A DNA stretch of 64,000 nucleotides, from NCBI RefSeq assembly GCF_043678055.1, contig NZ_JBHEQA010000001.1, positions 682,001 through 746,000 of the forward strand, in the 5' to 3' direction. Both the position numbers and the translations under genes were made by a program. Every line of letters begins with the position of its first letter. Position 1 is the first letter of the stretch. The DNA is from Spongiimicrobium salis (GTDB taxonomy: Bacteria; Bacteroidota; Bacteroidia; Flavobacteriales; Flavobacteriaceae). Positions 9,191 to 18,136 of the stretch are shown piece after piece. The notes beneath the pieces were generated by a model. That model was not told where the DNA came from, ran no database searches, and was given only the letters and a program-made list of their open reading frames with translations.

Positions 9191-10459
9191 ATGTCCACGA
9201 TAAAAACGCTTCTAAAGAATCTAGGCCCAGGATTGTTATTCGCTAGTATGGCCATTGGAACTTCCCATTTAGTTTTATCTACCAAAGCAGGCGCCCAATA
9301 TGGTTGGATCATGGTTATTCCCATTGTTCTGGCCAATGTCCTAAAATATCCTTTTTTTGAATTTGGAATCAGATATACGACCATTACCGGAGAAAGCCTG
9401 ATCGATGGGTATCTGAAACGCGGGAAGACCTATTTATGGATTTACGCCCTCATTACCCTAGTAACCACTTTTACCATATTGGCAGCTTTATATGTAGTAA
9501 CTTCAGGCCTCTTCATTAATCTATTTAAAATATCCGATTTTTCGGTGAGCATTGTGGCCTTGGGTCTATTCATCTTTATCAGCGCCCTATTGATTATTGG
9601 ACGCTATGCTTTTTTAGAAACCTCCCTAAAATTCGTTGTTTCCATATTGTTCATTGCTTTGATTGTCACTACTGCCCTGGTCATATTTAATGGCAAAGTT
9701 ACTCCTGTAGCTGATTTCAAAGCCCCTTTTTTGTTTGAGAACGCCGGTATTCTATTCCTAATCAGTTTGGTAGGTTGGATGCCTACTGCTGTTGAAGCTT
9801 CAGGTTGGGTAAGCCTATGGAGCATTGAAAAATTTAAACTTACAGGAAAAAGACTGTCTTTAAAAGAAGCCTTACAAGAATTCAATACAGGGTATATATT
9901 AACGGCCTTATTCGCTGTTTTTTTCCTTATTATAGGATGGATGACCTTGTATGGAACAAATACCGAGCTCAGTACCAATTCTGTTATTTTTGCCGACCAA
10001 CTGGTAAATCTGTTTACTTCGAACATTGGTCAGTGGGCCTATATTTTTATCGCTGTTTCCGCTTTTGCTACCATGTTCAGCACCTGTATGACGGCACACG
10101 ATGCCGTTGCCCGGGTAATCATTGATATTCTAAAGCTGCTTTTCCCAAAAACCACAGTCTATAGCGAGCGAAAAAAACAATCTTTTGCCTTTACAGTAAT
10201 CATACTGGCGGTGGTAAACTTCATTGTGATAGCAGCCTTTAGCGGAAATATGGGACAATTGGTGGCCCTAGCCACTTTTATCTCATTTGTTCTAGCCCCC
10301 GTGGTAGGCTATATGAACTTAAAAAATGTGATGAGTTCCGACCTTCCCGAAGCAGATAGACCTAAATTAGGGTTACGTATATTGACGTATGCCGGAATTT
10401 TATTTTTATCTTTATTTGCCATATACTATTGTGTAAAGGTCATCGTTTTAAAAGACTAA
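9191..10459 (+). CDS. Nramp-superfamily transporter with non-canonical metal-site motifs
   Basis: This is an integral membrane protein of about 422 residues with some 11 hydrophobic segments. The fold signature of Nramp proteins (LGPGLLFASMAIG then STKAGAQYGW) is in the first helix. The ATG at 9191 is chosen over the TTG at 9149 because the Nramp region begins immediately after it. Canonical metal ligands are missing. The helix 1 DPGN motif is replaced by GTSH (23-26), and the helix 6 MPH motif by MPT (197-199). Transport of Mn2+ or Fe2+ therefore cannot be assumed, and the substrate may differ. Confidence 0.8.
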   Translation: MSTIKTLLKNLGPGLLFASMAIGTSHLVLSTKAGAQYGWIMVIPIVLANVLKYPFFEFGIRYTTITGESLIDGYLKRGKTYLWIYALITLVTTFTILAALYVVTSGLFINLFKISDFSVSIVALGLFIFISALLIIGRYAFLETSLKFVVSILFIALIVTTALVIFNGKVTPVADFKAPFLFENAGILFLISLVGWMPTAVEASGWVSLWSIEKFKLTGKRLSLKEALQEFNTGYILTALFAVFFLIIGWMTLYGTNTELSTNSVIFADQLVNLFTSNIGQWAYIFIAVSAFATMFSTCMTAHDAVARVIIDILKLLFPKTTVYSERKKQSFAFTVIILAVVNFIVIAAFSGNMGQLVALATFISFVLAPVVGYMNLKNVMSSDLPEADRPKLGLRILTYAGILFLSLFAIYYCVKVIVLKD

Positions 10460-10482
10460 ATATAGTACAACAACACCTACTT

Positions 10483-11010
10483 ATGAAATTTTCTTCCCCC
10501 GCGAAAATCTTGTATGTGAGACGCATATGCATGGTCCTTATAGGCCTTTTTCTTTGCCAAGTCTCCATTTCATGCGCACCAAATAACTATCAAACCATCC
10601 CATTAGATCAGTTAGACCCTAAATTCAAAAACAGGGGAGAATTGATTGTAGGGGATATTCTAACCTCCTTAAACCATCCGGATGGGGCGAGGTATCTTTT
10701 GGACAAGGAATACATTACTCCAAAAATTCATGGTAGGATCATGTCCAATTTGGATATGTACAATGAAGCCTATGTTATGGGCACAGCTATTATTGGTTCC
10801 ATTACCGATTATGAGCTCTTTGAAGTGGTGGACAAAAAAATTCTGAAAACCATGCGCTATCGTCTCATAACCGCGAATGAAGATATCAAGGCCGTGGAAT
10901 TGAAAATAGATGTGAGCAATACCTATAGATTGGCCGATTTTTATTTATATGCCACAAGTACGGATGGTACCTTGGAATACGTGAATATACTGCCAGAATC
11001 CTTTCGATAA
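10483..11010 (+). CDS. Hypothetical exported protein
   Basis: This is a 175-residue protein of unknown function. The ATG at 10483 is chosen because it leaves the upstream Nramp gene intact and gives a signal-like N terminus: basic residues up to about 15, a hydrophobic stretch MVLIGLFLCQV, then SISCAPNN. The cysteine could be lipidated, although serine at -3 is not ideal for a lipobox. The remainder is a soluble alpha/beta domain with no motif I recognise. It starts 23 nt after the transporter and probably shares its transcript. Confidence 0.55.
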   Translation: MKFSSPAKILYVRRICMVLIGLFLCQVSISCAPNNYQTIPLDQLDPKFKNRGELIVGDILTSLNHPDGARYLLDKEYITPKIHGRIMSNLDMYNEAYVMGTAIIGSITDYELFEVVDKKILKTMRYRLITANEDIKAVELKIDVSNTYRLADFYLYATSTDGTLEYVNILPESFR

Positions 11011-11065
11011 TCCTGCGCCTATAGCATCCCTACTGAAAAAAGACCCAAGGATAATGCCTTGTGCA

Positions 11066-12973
11066 TTACAAAGCATTATCCATCACTTCTTTTACTACCT
11101 CAGGGTTTAACAAAGTACTGATATCCCCTAAGGCCGCTGTATCTTTAGAAGCAATTTTCCGCAAAATTCTTCGCATAATTTTTCCACTTCTGGTTTTGGG
11201 CAAACCAGACACAAATTGAATTTTATCTAATTTAGCTATGGGGCCTATTTGTTCCGTAATTTGCTGATTGATTTCTTTACGTAGATTATCCCGATCCCTA
11301 CTTTGTCCTATTTCCTTCAAAATCACAAAACCGTATAACGCATTTCCCTTAACATCGTGAGGGAACCCAACAATGGCTGACTCTGCCACCGCCGGATGTT
11401 CATTGATCGAATCTTCGATAGGCGCAGTACCCAAGTTGTGACCCGAAACAATAATAACATCATCTACTCTTCCTGTAATTCTATAATAGCCTACGGCATC
11501 GCGCAAGGCTCCATCGCCCGTAAAATATTTCCCTTCATAAGCGGAAAAATAAGTATCTCTATACCGCTGATGATTTCCCCAAATAGTTCTAGCCATAGAG
11601 GGCCAGGGAAATTTGATGCACAAGCGTCCATCAACTTGATTTTCTCTAATTTCCTCACCATTCTCATCCATTAAAGCAGGTTGTATACCAATAAACGGCA
11701 ATGTTGCATAGGTGGGGGTCGTTGGCGTTACATAAGGGATGGGAGAAATGAGAATTCCTCCGGTTTCCGTTTGCCACCACGTATCTACAATGGGGCTTTT
11801 CTTTTTTCCAATATTGTTATTGTACCAGTGCCAGGCCTCTTCATTGATAGGTTCTCCTACAGAGCCCAAAACTTTAAGGCTAGACAAATCGTATTTTTCA
11901 ACAAAATCCAAACTTTCTTTGGCTAAGGCCCTAATGGCCGTTGGAGCCGTATAAAATTGGGTCACTTTATGTTTTTGAACCACTTCCCAAAAGCGTCCAT
12001 AATCGGGATAGGATGGCACCCCTTCAAACATCACCGTAGTGGCCCCATTGGCCAAAGGACCATACAAAATATAGGAATGTCCTGTTATCCAACCAATATC
12101 TGCCGTACACCAATACACATCGTTTTCCCGATATTGGAAAATATTTTTAAAGGTATACGCGGTATAGACCATATACCCAGCACAAGTATGCACCATTCCC
12201 TTAGGTTTTCCAGTGGAACCTGAAGTATATAAGATAAAAAGCGGATCTTCGGCATCCATAACCTCAGCGATATGATCGGCATAGGCATTATCCAAAAGCG
12301 GTTGTAGCCATTGATCTCTTCCTTCCTTCATAGCCACTTCGGCCCCAGTGCGCTTAACCACTAATACGGACTGTATGCCCTTGCACTCTTCAAGACCGGC
12401 ATCTACAATCCCCTTTAGATCAATCATTTTATTTCCGCGATAGGAACCGTCCGAAGTAATCACCATTTTGCAATCAGAATCATTGATTCTAGTAGCCAAG
12501 GCATTCGCAGAAAAACCTGCAAAAACCACGGAATGTATGGCTCCAATTCGCGCACATGCCAAAAGGGAAACCGCCAGTTCAGGAATCATTGGCAAGTAAA
12601 TACAGACGCGATCTCCTTTTCCAATGCCATTATCCAGAAGCACATTTGCCATTCGGCATACACGTTCGTGTAATTCCCGGTAGCTAATGTGTTGGGCTTC
12701 CTCATTTGGATCATTAGGTTCAAAAAGTAAAGCTGTTTTATCGCCCCTGGTCGGAAGATGTCGGTCTAAACAATTTTCGGTAATATTTAATTTGGCATTT
12801 TCAAACCATTTTACTTCAGGTTTTGTAAAATCCCAACGTAGAACATTATCCCATTTTTTTCGCCAAACAAAATGTTCTTCTGCAATTTCTTCCCAAAAAC
12901 TCTCTGGATCGCGAACAGATTTACGATATACTTGAAAATATTCTTCCAGATGTTTTATGTGATAATTACTCAT
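11066..12973 (-). CDS. acs: Acetyl-CoA synthetase (acetate-CoA ligase, AMP-forming)
   Basis: This enzyme activates acetate to acetyl-CoA through acetyl-AMP. It is 635 residues, the usual length. Visible motifs are the phosphate-binding loop YTSGSTGKPKGMVH (about 252-265), the adenylation core YFTGDGALRDAVGYYRITGR, and the C-terminal PKTRSGKIMRR, where Lys598 is the catalytic lysine controlled by acetylation in characterised Acs proteins. It is the last gene of a minus-strand operon with a DUF4212 protein and an SSS symporter, which couples acetate uptake with activation. Confidence 0.97.
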   Translation of the reverse strand: MSNYHIKHLEEYFQVYRKSVRDPESFWEEIAEEHFVWRKKWDNVLRWDFTKPEVKWFENAKLNITENCLDRHLPTRGDKTALLFEPNDPNEEAQHISYRELHERVCRMANVLLDNGIGKGDRVCIYLPMIPELAVSLLACARIGAIHSVVFAGFSANALATRINDSDCKMVITSDGSYRGNKMIDLKGIVDAGLEECKGIQSVLVVKRTGAEVAMKEGRDQWLQPLLDNAYADHIAEVMDAEDPLFILYTSGSTGKPKGMVHTCAGYMVYTAYTFKNIFQYRENDVYWCTADIGWITGHSYILYGPLANGATTVMFEGVPSYPDYGRFWEVVQKHKVTQFYTAPTAIRALAKESLDFVEKYDLSSLKVLGSVGEPINEEAWHWYNNNIGKKKSPIVDTWWQTETGGILISPIPYVTPTTPTYATLPFIGIQPALMDENGEEIRENQVDGRLCIKFPWPSMARTIWGNHQRYRDTYFSAYEGKYFTGDGALRDAVGYYRITGRVDDVIIVSGHNLGTAPIEDSINEHPAVAESAIVGFPHDVKGNALYGFVILKEIGQSRDRDNLRKEINQQITEQIGPIAKLDKIQFVSGLPKTRSGKIMRRILRKIASKDTAALGDISTLLNPEVVKEVMDNAL

Positions 12974-13033
12974 GTTTTTCTTATTTTTTTCAAAACGTCA
13001 TTCGCTAGTCCGAATCGCTTTGTATTCTAGTTG

Positions 13034-14725
13034 TCAATGTAATGAGGCTTCTTTAACCCCCGAAGGAATACGGATGTCTTCCACAATTTGTTGCACTTCT
13101 TCAGGTGTTTTCTTAGTAAACCTACAAGTTACCAAGGCTATTGTAAAATTAAGTAACATTGCAATAGTACCAAAGCCTTCCGGGGAAATCCCGAACCACC
13201 AATCTTCAGCCGTTCCGCCTCCGAACATATCAAATTTAAACTTCAACATATAGAACAACATGGCCACAATACCGCCTATCATTCCGGCTATTGCCCCTTC
13301 TTTATTCATTCCTTTATAAAAAATTCCCATGACTATGGCGGGAAAAAAAGAGGCTGCCGCCAAACCAAAGGCCAAAGCAACCGTTGCTGCTACAAAATCT
13401 GGAGGGTTTATGCCAAAATAGCCGGCTATGCAAACCGCAACAAAGGCTGCCAAGCGGGCTACGATCAACTCGCCCCTATCCGAAATATCCGGTCTTATTT
13501 GTTTTTTAATAAGATCATGAGAAATGGATGTGGAAATAACAAGCAACAAGCCTGCTGCCGTGGAGAGGGCTGCAGCCAAACCTCCTGCTGCAACCAAAGC
13601 TACCACCCAATTGGGCAAATTGGCGATTTCCGGGTTTGCCAATACCATGATATCCCTATCCACAGTAAGTTCATTCTCATTAGCGTTGGCAACATATTGA
13701 ATGGTTCCGTTTTTATTTTTATCCTCAAATGTAATAAGGCCTGTTTCTTCCCATTTCGAGAACCATTCTGGCATCTCCGCATACTTCTTATCCCGTACCG
13801 TTTCAATAAGATTCACTCTGGCAAAAACCGCAACCGCTGGGGCGGTAGTATACAAGATTGCAATAAACAAAAGGGCATAACCTGCAGATTTACGAGCATC
13901 CTTTACCTTGGGCACTGTAAAAAACCGTACAATAACATGAGGGAGGCCCGCAGTACCCAACATTAAGGCTGCTGTTATAAAAAAGATATCGATTGTAGAT
14001 TTTGAACCATCTGTATATTGGGAGAATCCCAATTCGGTGGACAAACCATCCAATTTATCCAATAAAGAAATCTCTTCTCCAAGGGGATTTGCACCCATTC
14101 CCAATTGTGGAATAGGGTTTCCCGTCATTTGAAGGGAAATAAAAATTGCAGGCACCATAAAGGCAAAAATGAGTACGCAGTATTGTGCTACTTGCGTATA
14201 GGTAATTCCTTTCATTCCTCCCAAAATGGCATAAAACAAAACAATGATCATTCCATAGATTACTCCCTCCTCTATAGATACTTCCAAAAATCGGGAAAAC
14301 ACCAGACCTACCCCTCGCATCTGTCCGGCAACATAGGTAAAGGAAACCAATAAGGCACAAATAACGGCTACGGTTCGTGCCACATTGGAATAGTAACGAT
14401 CTCCGATGAAATCCGGGACCGTAAATTTTCCAAATTTCCGGAGATAGGGAGCCAACAACAAGGCTAGTAACACATATCCCCCGGTCCACCCCATGAGATA
14501 GACCGAACCATCATGCCCTCCAAAAGAGATTAGACCGGCCATCCCTAAAAAAGAAGCTGCCGACATCCAATCTGCTGCCGTGGCCAATCCATTTGCCAAA
14601 GGAGGCACTCCTCCTCCCGCAACATAGAACTCTTTTGTAGAGCCAGCTCTAGACCATATCGCAATGCCAATATAAACGGAAAACGTAAGCAGTATAAAAA
14701 TATAAGTCCATAGTTGTACACTCAT
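13034..14725 (-). CDS. Sodium:solute symporter, probably acetate/monocarboxylate (ActP-like, VC_2705 type)
   Basis: This is a 563-residue SSS-family transporter with about 13 hydrophobic segments. Near the N terminus are WSRAGSTKEFYVAGGGV and the SSS signature GLATAADWMSAASFLGMAG. A hydrophilic insertion at about residues 310-360 (NENELTVDRDIMVL) is typical of the subfamily that pairs with a small DUF4212 membrane subunit. Exactly that gene precedes it, and acs follows 60 nt downstream. The context argues for acetate or a related carboxylate as substrate. Confidence 0.9.
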   Translation of the reverse strand: MSVQLWTYIFILLTFSVYIGIAIWSRAGSTKEFYVAGGGVPPLANGLATAADWMSAASFLGMAGLISFGGHDGSVYLMGWTGGYVLLALLLAPYLRKFGKFTVPDFIGDRYYSNVARTVAVICALLVSFTYVAGQMRGVGLVFSRFLEVSIEEGVIYGMIIVLFYAILGGMKGITYTQVAQYCVLIFAFMVPAIFISLQMTGNPIPQLGMGANPLGEEISLLDKLDGLSTELGFSQYTDGSKSTIDIFFITAALMLGTAGLPHVIVRFFTVPKVKDARKSAGYALLFIAILYTTAPAVAVFARVNLIETVRDKKYAEMPEWFSKWEETGLITFEDKNKNGTIQYVANANENELTVDRDIMVLANPEIANLPNWVVALVAAGGLAAALSTAAGLLLVISTSISHDLIKKQIRPDISDRGELIVARLAAFVAVCIAGYFGINPPDFVAATVALAFGLAAASFFPAIVMGIFYKGMNKEGAIAGMIGGIVAMLFYMLKFKFDMFGGGTAEDWWFGISPEGFGTIAMLLNFTIALVTCRFTKKTPEEVQQIVEDIRIPSGVKEASLH

Positions 14726-14788
14726 TATTCAGGAAGGTTTAATGTAGTATGTTCAAGGAAAAAATAGTGTGGTATATGGCCATAAGAT

Positions 14789-15046
14789 TCATTCGTCAAA
14801 ACCATATTTTTTGTCCAAACGATTCATTAAAGCAACATAAACAAATATGAGTATTACAAAAACATAAATTGATCCCTGCTGTGCAAACCAAAAGCCCAAT
14901 TTGAATCCCCCCAAGGAAATCTCATCCAAAAAATCCTTTAGAAGTATTCCAAACCCATAAGAAACCAAAAACCATATTCCTAAGAGTAGTATTAGATAAG
15001 ATACATTCTTTTTCCAATATGCCTTGGCGCGTGCTTTTTTGTCCAT
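14789..15046 (-). CDS. DUF4212 small subunit of the SSS symporter
   Basis: This is an 85-residue membrane protein with two helices (about 17-38 and 50-72) and a conserved end MNRLDKKYGFDE. DUF4212 proteins are consistently encoded directly ahead of VC_2705-type symporters and are regarded as their small subunit. The ATG at 15046 is preferred to an in-frame GTG six nucleotides upstream. It is the first gene of the acetate operon. A TATATTTA box on the minus strand (15070-15063) is a possible -7 element, though no well-spaced -33 element was found. Confidence 0.88.
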   Translation of the reverse strand: MDKKARAKAYWKKNVSYLILLLGIWFLVSYGFGILLKDFLDEISLGGFKLGFWFAQQGSIYVFVILIFVYVALMNRLDKKYGFDE

Positions 15047-15146
15047 GACCACTATATTTCTCTAAATATAGTTAATCCTGAAAACTATAAAAAAGGCAAA
15101 CCGATTAATTTGCCCTTAGGCAATCATAGTATGCATAAAATGGAAG

Positions 15147-15195
15147 GCTCCTGCAGAAAGGGAGCAAAGAAGAACTCGACGGCTTGATTCGAGTT
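15147..15195 (-). terminator. Double hairpin downstream of the OmpA-family gene
   Basis: Just after the minus-strand stop at 15203 there is an inverted repeat AACTCGA / TCGAGTT (15173-15179 with 15189-15195), followed on the minus strand by a pyrimidine-rich TTCTTCTTT. A second small stem, GCTCC / GGAGC, follows (15147-15151 with 15161-15165). Together they plausibly terminate the type IX cassette before the acetate operon promoter. Confidence 0.5.
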
Positions 15196-15202
15196 ATTTT
15201 CC

Positions 15203-17131
15203 CTATTTCAGTTGATCGTAGTTCTTGATGATAACATTGGAGCGTTCGTTCTTTTTATGTAAGAAATCTAGGCAGTATACCCCGTTGGTACAGTTATTTA
15301 TTATTTTACTTTCTCCATAACCAATAGCATCAACAATATTATCTTGGGACACTCCTTTTTCCAAAAGGTAATTAAGAATGGCTTGTGAACGTCTTTGCGA
15401 AAGCCTTAAGTTGGTAGTACTCCCTCCCCTACTATCCGTATGTGTTTCTATCTGCAACTGTAATTTTGGAAAAGCTTTTACGGCACTTACCACTCTATCC
15501 AATTCCAATGCTATCTCTGGAGTTATTACCGCCTTATAACGTTGAAAATAGAATTTCTTGAGCTTCAGTACGGTCTCATTTTCTTTGTCCTCGATCAAAT
15601 CGTCCAATAACACCATATCCACATCCAATACCGCATATTCCTCATTCTCATTCAGTGCCTGTTCTCCAAAGACTTTGGTAAAGCTGGAATATTTATTTTT
15701 TGAAATTTCAATAACTATTTCTTTTCTCCAAGGGATTTCAAAGGCATAGGTCCCATCGTTTGCTGTAACAAGTTCTTTAATTATTTCTTTGTTGGCGTCC
15801 AACACTTTTACCCGGGCATTGGCAATACGATCTCCGGAGTTTGTGGTTCGGACCTGTCCTTTAACAATAATAGTGCGCAAGCCCGGTTTCTCTTGTGCAT
15901 AAAAACCATAAATATCGTCATCTCCATTACCCCCTTGTCTGTTGGAAGCAAAATATCCCTGAAATCCTTGAGTGCCTCCTTCCCTAATAATAAATCCAAA
16001 ATCGTCTGAATCTGAGTTGATTCCTTCTCCTAAGTTCACAGGCGTACTAAAAGACCCATCGGGTTGGAAATTGGAACGATATATATCCATACCTCCTTGC
16101 CCATAAAACACATCAGAAGAAAAGTATAGGCTGTTATTAAATATATAAGGAGCCATATCGTTTCCAGGAGTGTTTATTCTTGGGCCCAAGTTAATGGGAG
16201 CCGACATAATCTGACCATTATTGGTATGCACATAGTAGATATCTGTTCCGCCATAACTATCTTCAAAATTGGCCGTAAAATAAAGCTTGCTATTTTTAGC
16301 ATCATAATATGGATAATAGAAAGACGTACTTAAATCACTTAAAAGCATACGGAAATCCCCATTAAGATCTACAATTCCCATAGCTAAGGCATTCTTCCCA
16401 TTCTTGTCATAAGCCAGTTCGTTACCAAATGCATTTGATCGTATAAATAAAATACTTTCCAAGGCTTCCGAATAAAAAGGGGTTGCATTATGGAAATTTG
16501 TTTTTGGAATTCCCTCAAAGGCATTTGGATTCATTAGTTTACCCTGGTTCGATATCTTGGCAACATAAATGTTTAGAAAACCAGTTGACCTCCTAAATTT
16601 CTTTTTGGACGGCTTTGGTCTTCCACTTGCAAAAAGCAGTTTTTCTTTGTAAAAACTAGGCGAAAAATCGGATTGAGGACTATTCCCCTCACTATTAAAA
16701 ACAGTAATCCCTTTCTCGTTGCCCATATCTGATTCCAAGAGTTCAAAATTAAAGTTGGCGTTTTCCGTTAATTCTTTGGAAAGAAGTACATCTTCTTCCT
16801 TCAAAAAAGACTGTACCGCTTCTAACCCTGAGATCTTTGCCATACTTTGGAGCATTTTATTGACATCATGGGTAGGCATTTCAAAATCTTTTTGATGCAC
16901 CTCTAAATACACCTCTAACGCTTGCTCGCTCTTCTTTTCTTTTAGATACGAATCGGCCAGGTTCAATAACTGTGTATTGGACAAGGGTTTCTTTAGCGCC
17001 TCTTTGTTGTATTGAACAATAGCATCTTTATAGGCATACTGAAAATATAGGGCATCTCCTTTGGATTGAATATCCTGGGCATTTCCCATAAGGTTCATTA
17101 CTAAAAATATAATGGCGATCCTAAATTTCAT
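15203..17131 (-). CDS. OmpA-family protein with TPR and PD40-type repeats, type IX cassette
   Basis: This 642-residue envelope protein has a signal peptide (to about residue 19, ending GNAQ), a TPR-like helical part (20-110), WD40-like/PD40 beta-propeller repeats (about 150-395, for example YFTANFEDSYGGTDIYY and LYFSSDVFYGQGGMDIY), a carboxypeptidase-regulatory-like beta sandwich (about 435-515) and a C-terminal OmpA peptidoglycan-binding domain (about 535-640, LRLSQRRSQAILNYLLEKGV). Proteins of this architecture often follow a SprF gene and a large gliding-CTD protein, as here. They may anchor the secreted partner's assembly complex to peptidoglycan; that role is inferred. Confidence 0.88.
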   Translation of the reverse strand: MKFRIAIIFLVMNLMGNAQDIQSKGDALYFQYAYKDAIVQYNKEALKKPLSNTQLLNLADSYLKEKKSEQALEVYLEVHQKDFEMPTHDVNKMLQSMAKISGLEAVQSFLKEEDVLLSKELTENANFNFELLESDMGNEKGITVFNSEGNSPQSDFSPSFYKEKLLFASGRPKPSKKKFRRSTGFLNIYVAKISNQGKLMNPNAFEGIPKTNFHNATPFYSEALESILFIRSNAFGNELAYDKNGKNALAMGIVDLNGDFRMLLSDLSTSFYYPYYDAKNSKLYFTANFEDSYGGTDIYYVHTNNGQIMSAPINLGPRINTPGNDMAPYIFNNSLYFSSDVFYGQGGMDIYRSNFQPDGSFSTPVNLGEGINSDSDDFGFIIREGGTQGFQGYFASNRQGGNGDDDIYGFYAQEKPGLRTIIVKGQVRTTNSGDRIANARVKVLDANKEIIKELVTANDGTYAFEIPWRKEIVIEISKNKYSSFTKVFGEQALNENEEYAVLDVDMVLLDDLIEDKENETVLKLKKFYFQRYKAVITPEIALELDRVVSAVKAFPKLQLQIETHTDSRGGSTTNLRLSQRRSQAILNYLLEKGVSQDNIVDAIGYGESKIINNCTNGVYCLDFLHKKNERSNVIIKNYDQLK

Positions 17132-17144
17132 ATCCTTTTTTCTT

Positions 17145-18131
17145 TTAGAAAAATCGTGGGGAATCGATCTGTTTTGGTTTGCCCTTGGCTTTATTTGCCT
17201 TCTTCTTGTTTTGTCTGTCTTCTTTCTTACTAAAAGAGAATTTCATGATAATTTCGTGTGAGCCCTGACTAAATTCCCCTAAAGGATTTGTATTGTAATC
17301 ATAGGCATAGCCTACCAGTATTCCCTTTGATATTTGCACCCCTAACAACCCACTAACAGCATTGTCTAACCTATAGGATGCTCCCAACGTAAGTACATCC
17401 CGAATTAAAAAATTGGCAGAAAGGTTCAGGTTTACGGGTAAGCCCTGGGTATAATTGGCTAAAAAGGCCGGCTTAAACCTGAGCGATTCGGAAAGGTCAA
17501 AAACATAACCTCCAATGAAATTCAACTGTGTTTCATCATCCACAATACTGTTGATCTCACTGTCTACAATTCCTGTTAAGAAGTTTGGTGCAGACAATCC
17601 CACATACCATTCTTCTGCATAAAGAAATACCCCGGCCCCTACAATAGGGTAAAACTCGTTAAACTGCAATGTATTTAACAGGGGTTCATTTAAATCTTCA
17701 ATATTTTGATTGGAAAAATCAAAATCGTACAAGGCGCCTCCCGCATTTAAGCCAAATGATAATTTGGTCTCTTCCGAGAAGTTCACTTGATAGGAATAGG
17801 CAATATCCAGAAAAGTTTGGGTGGTGGCTCCCAATTCCTCATTTACCACATTGAACCCTAATCCTGTTTTTTCGTTCGCAAACGGAATATTCAATCCAAA
17901 ACGAATTGTTTTAGGAGCACCTGGAATATCTACCCATTGTGTTCTATAGAGGCCCGTGGCCTGAAATTTATCTACCGTCCCTACGTAGGCTGGGTTAAAA
18001 CTACCAATGTTATTTACATATTGGGTATACTGTGGTTCCCGCTGGGCATATATTCCGGAAGTAATCCATAACCCCAATAAGGCAAACATTATTTTTTTAA
18101 AGGACAAGATCCTATTCATTGAACTATACAT
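17145..18131 (-). CDS. PorP/SprF-family type IX secretion outer-membrane protein
   Basis: This is a 328-residue predicted outer-membrane beta barrel with an N-terminal signal peptide. The family pattern is clear: REPQYTQYVNNIGSFNPAYVGT near the mature N terminus, repeated amphipathic strands, and SKGILVGYAYDYNTNPLGEFSQGSHEI near the C terminus. PorP/SprF proteins help type B type IX substrates reach or attach to the surface, and each is usually dedicated to the large protein encoded beside it. Here it begins 5 nt after that gene. An in-frame ATG at 18119 is an alternative start. Confidence 0.92.
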   Translation of the reverse strand: MYSSMNRILSFKKIMFALLGLWITSGIYAQREPQYTQYVNNIGSFNPAYVGTVDKFQATGLYRTQWVDIPGAPKTIRFGLNIPFANEKTGLGFNVVNEELGATTQTFLDIAYSYQVNFSEETKLSFGLNAGGALYDFDFSNQNIEDLNEPLLNTLQFNEFYPIVGAGVFLYAEEWYVGLSAPNFLTGIVDSEINSIVDDETQLNFIGGYVFDLSESLRFKPAFLANYTQGLPVNLNLSANFLIRDVLTLGASYRLDNAVSGLLGVQISKGILVGYAYDYNTNPLGEFSQGSHEIIMKFSFSKKEDRQNKKKANKAKGKPKQIDSPRFF

Positions 18132-18136
18132 CTTTT

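Noticed and set aside
11049..11081. Inverted repeat GGATAATGC/GCATTATCC at the end of acs considered as a terminator
   Set aside because: The arms include the acs stop region and no T run follows. It may fold but is not supported as a terminator.
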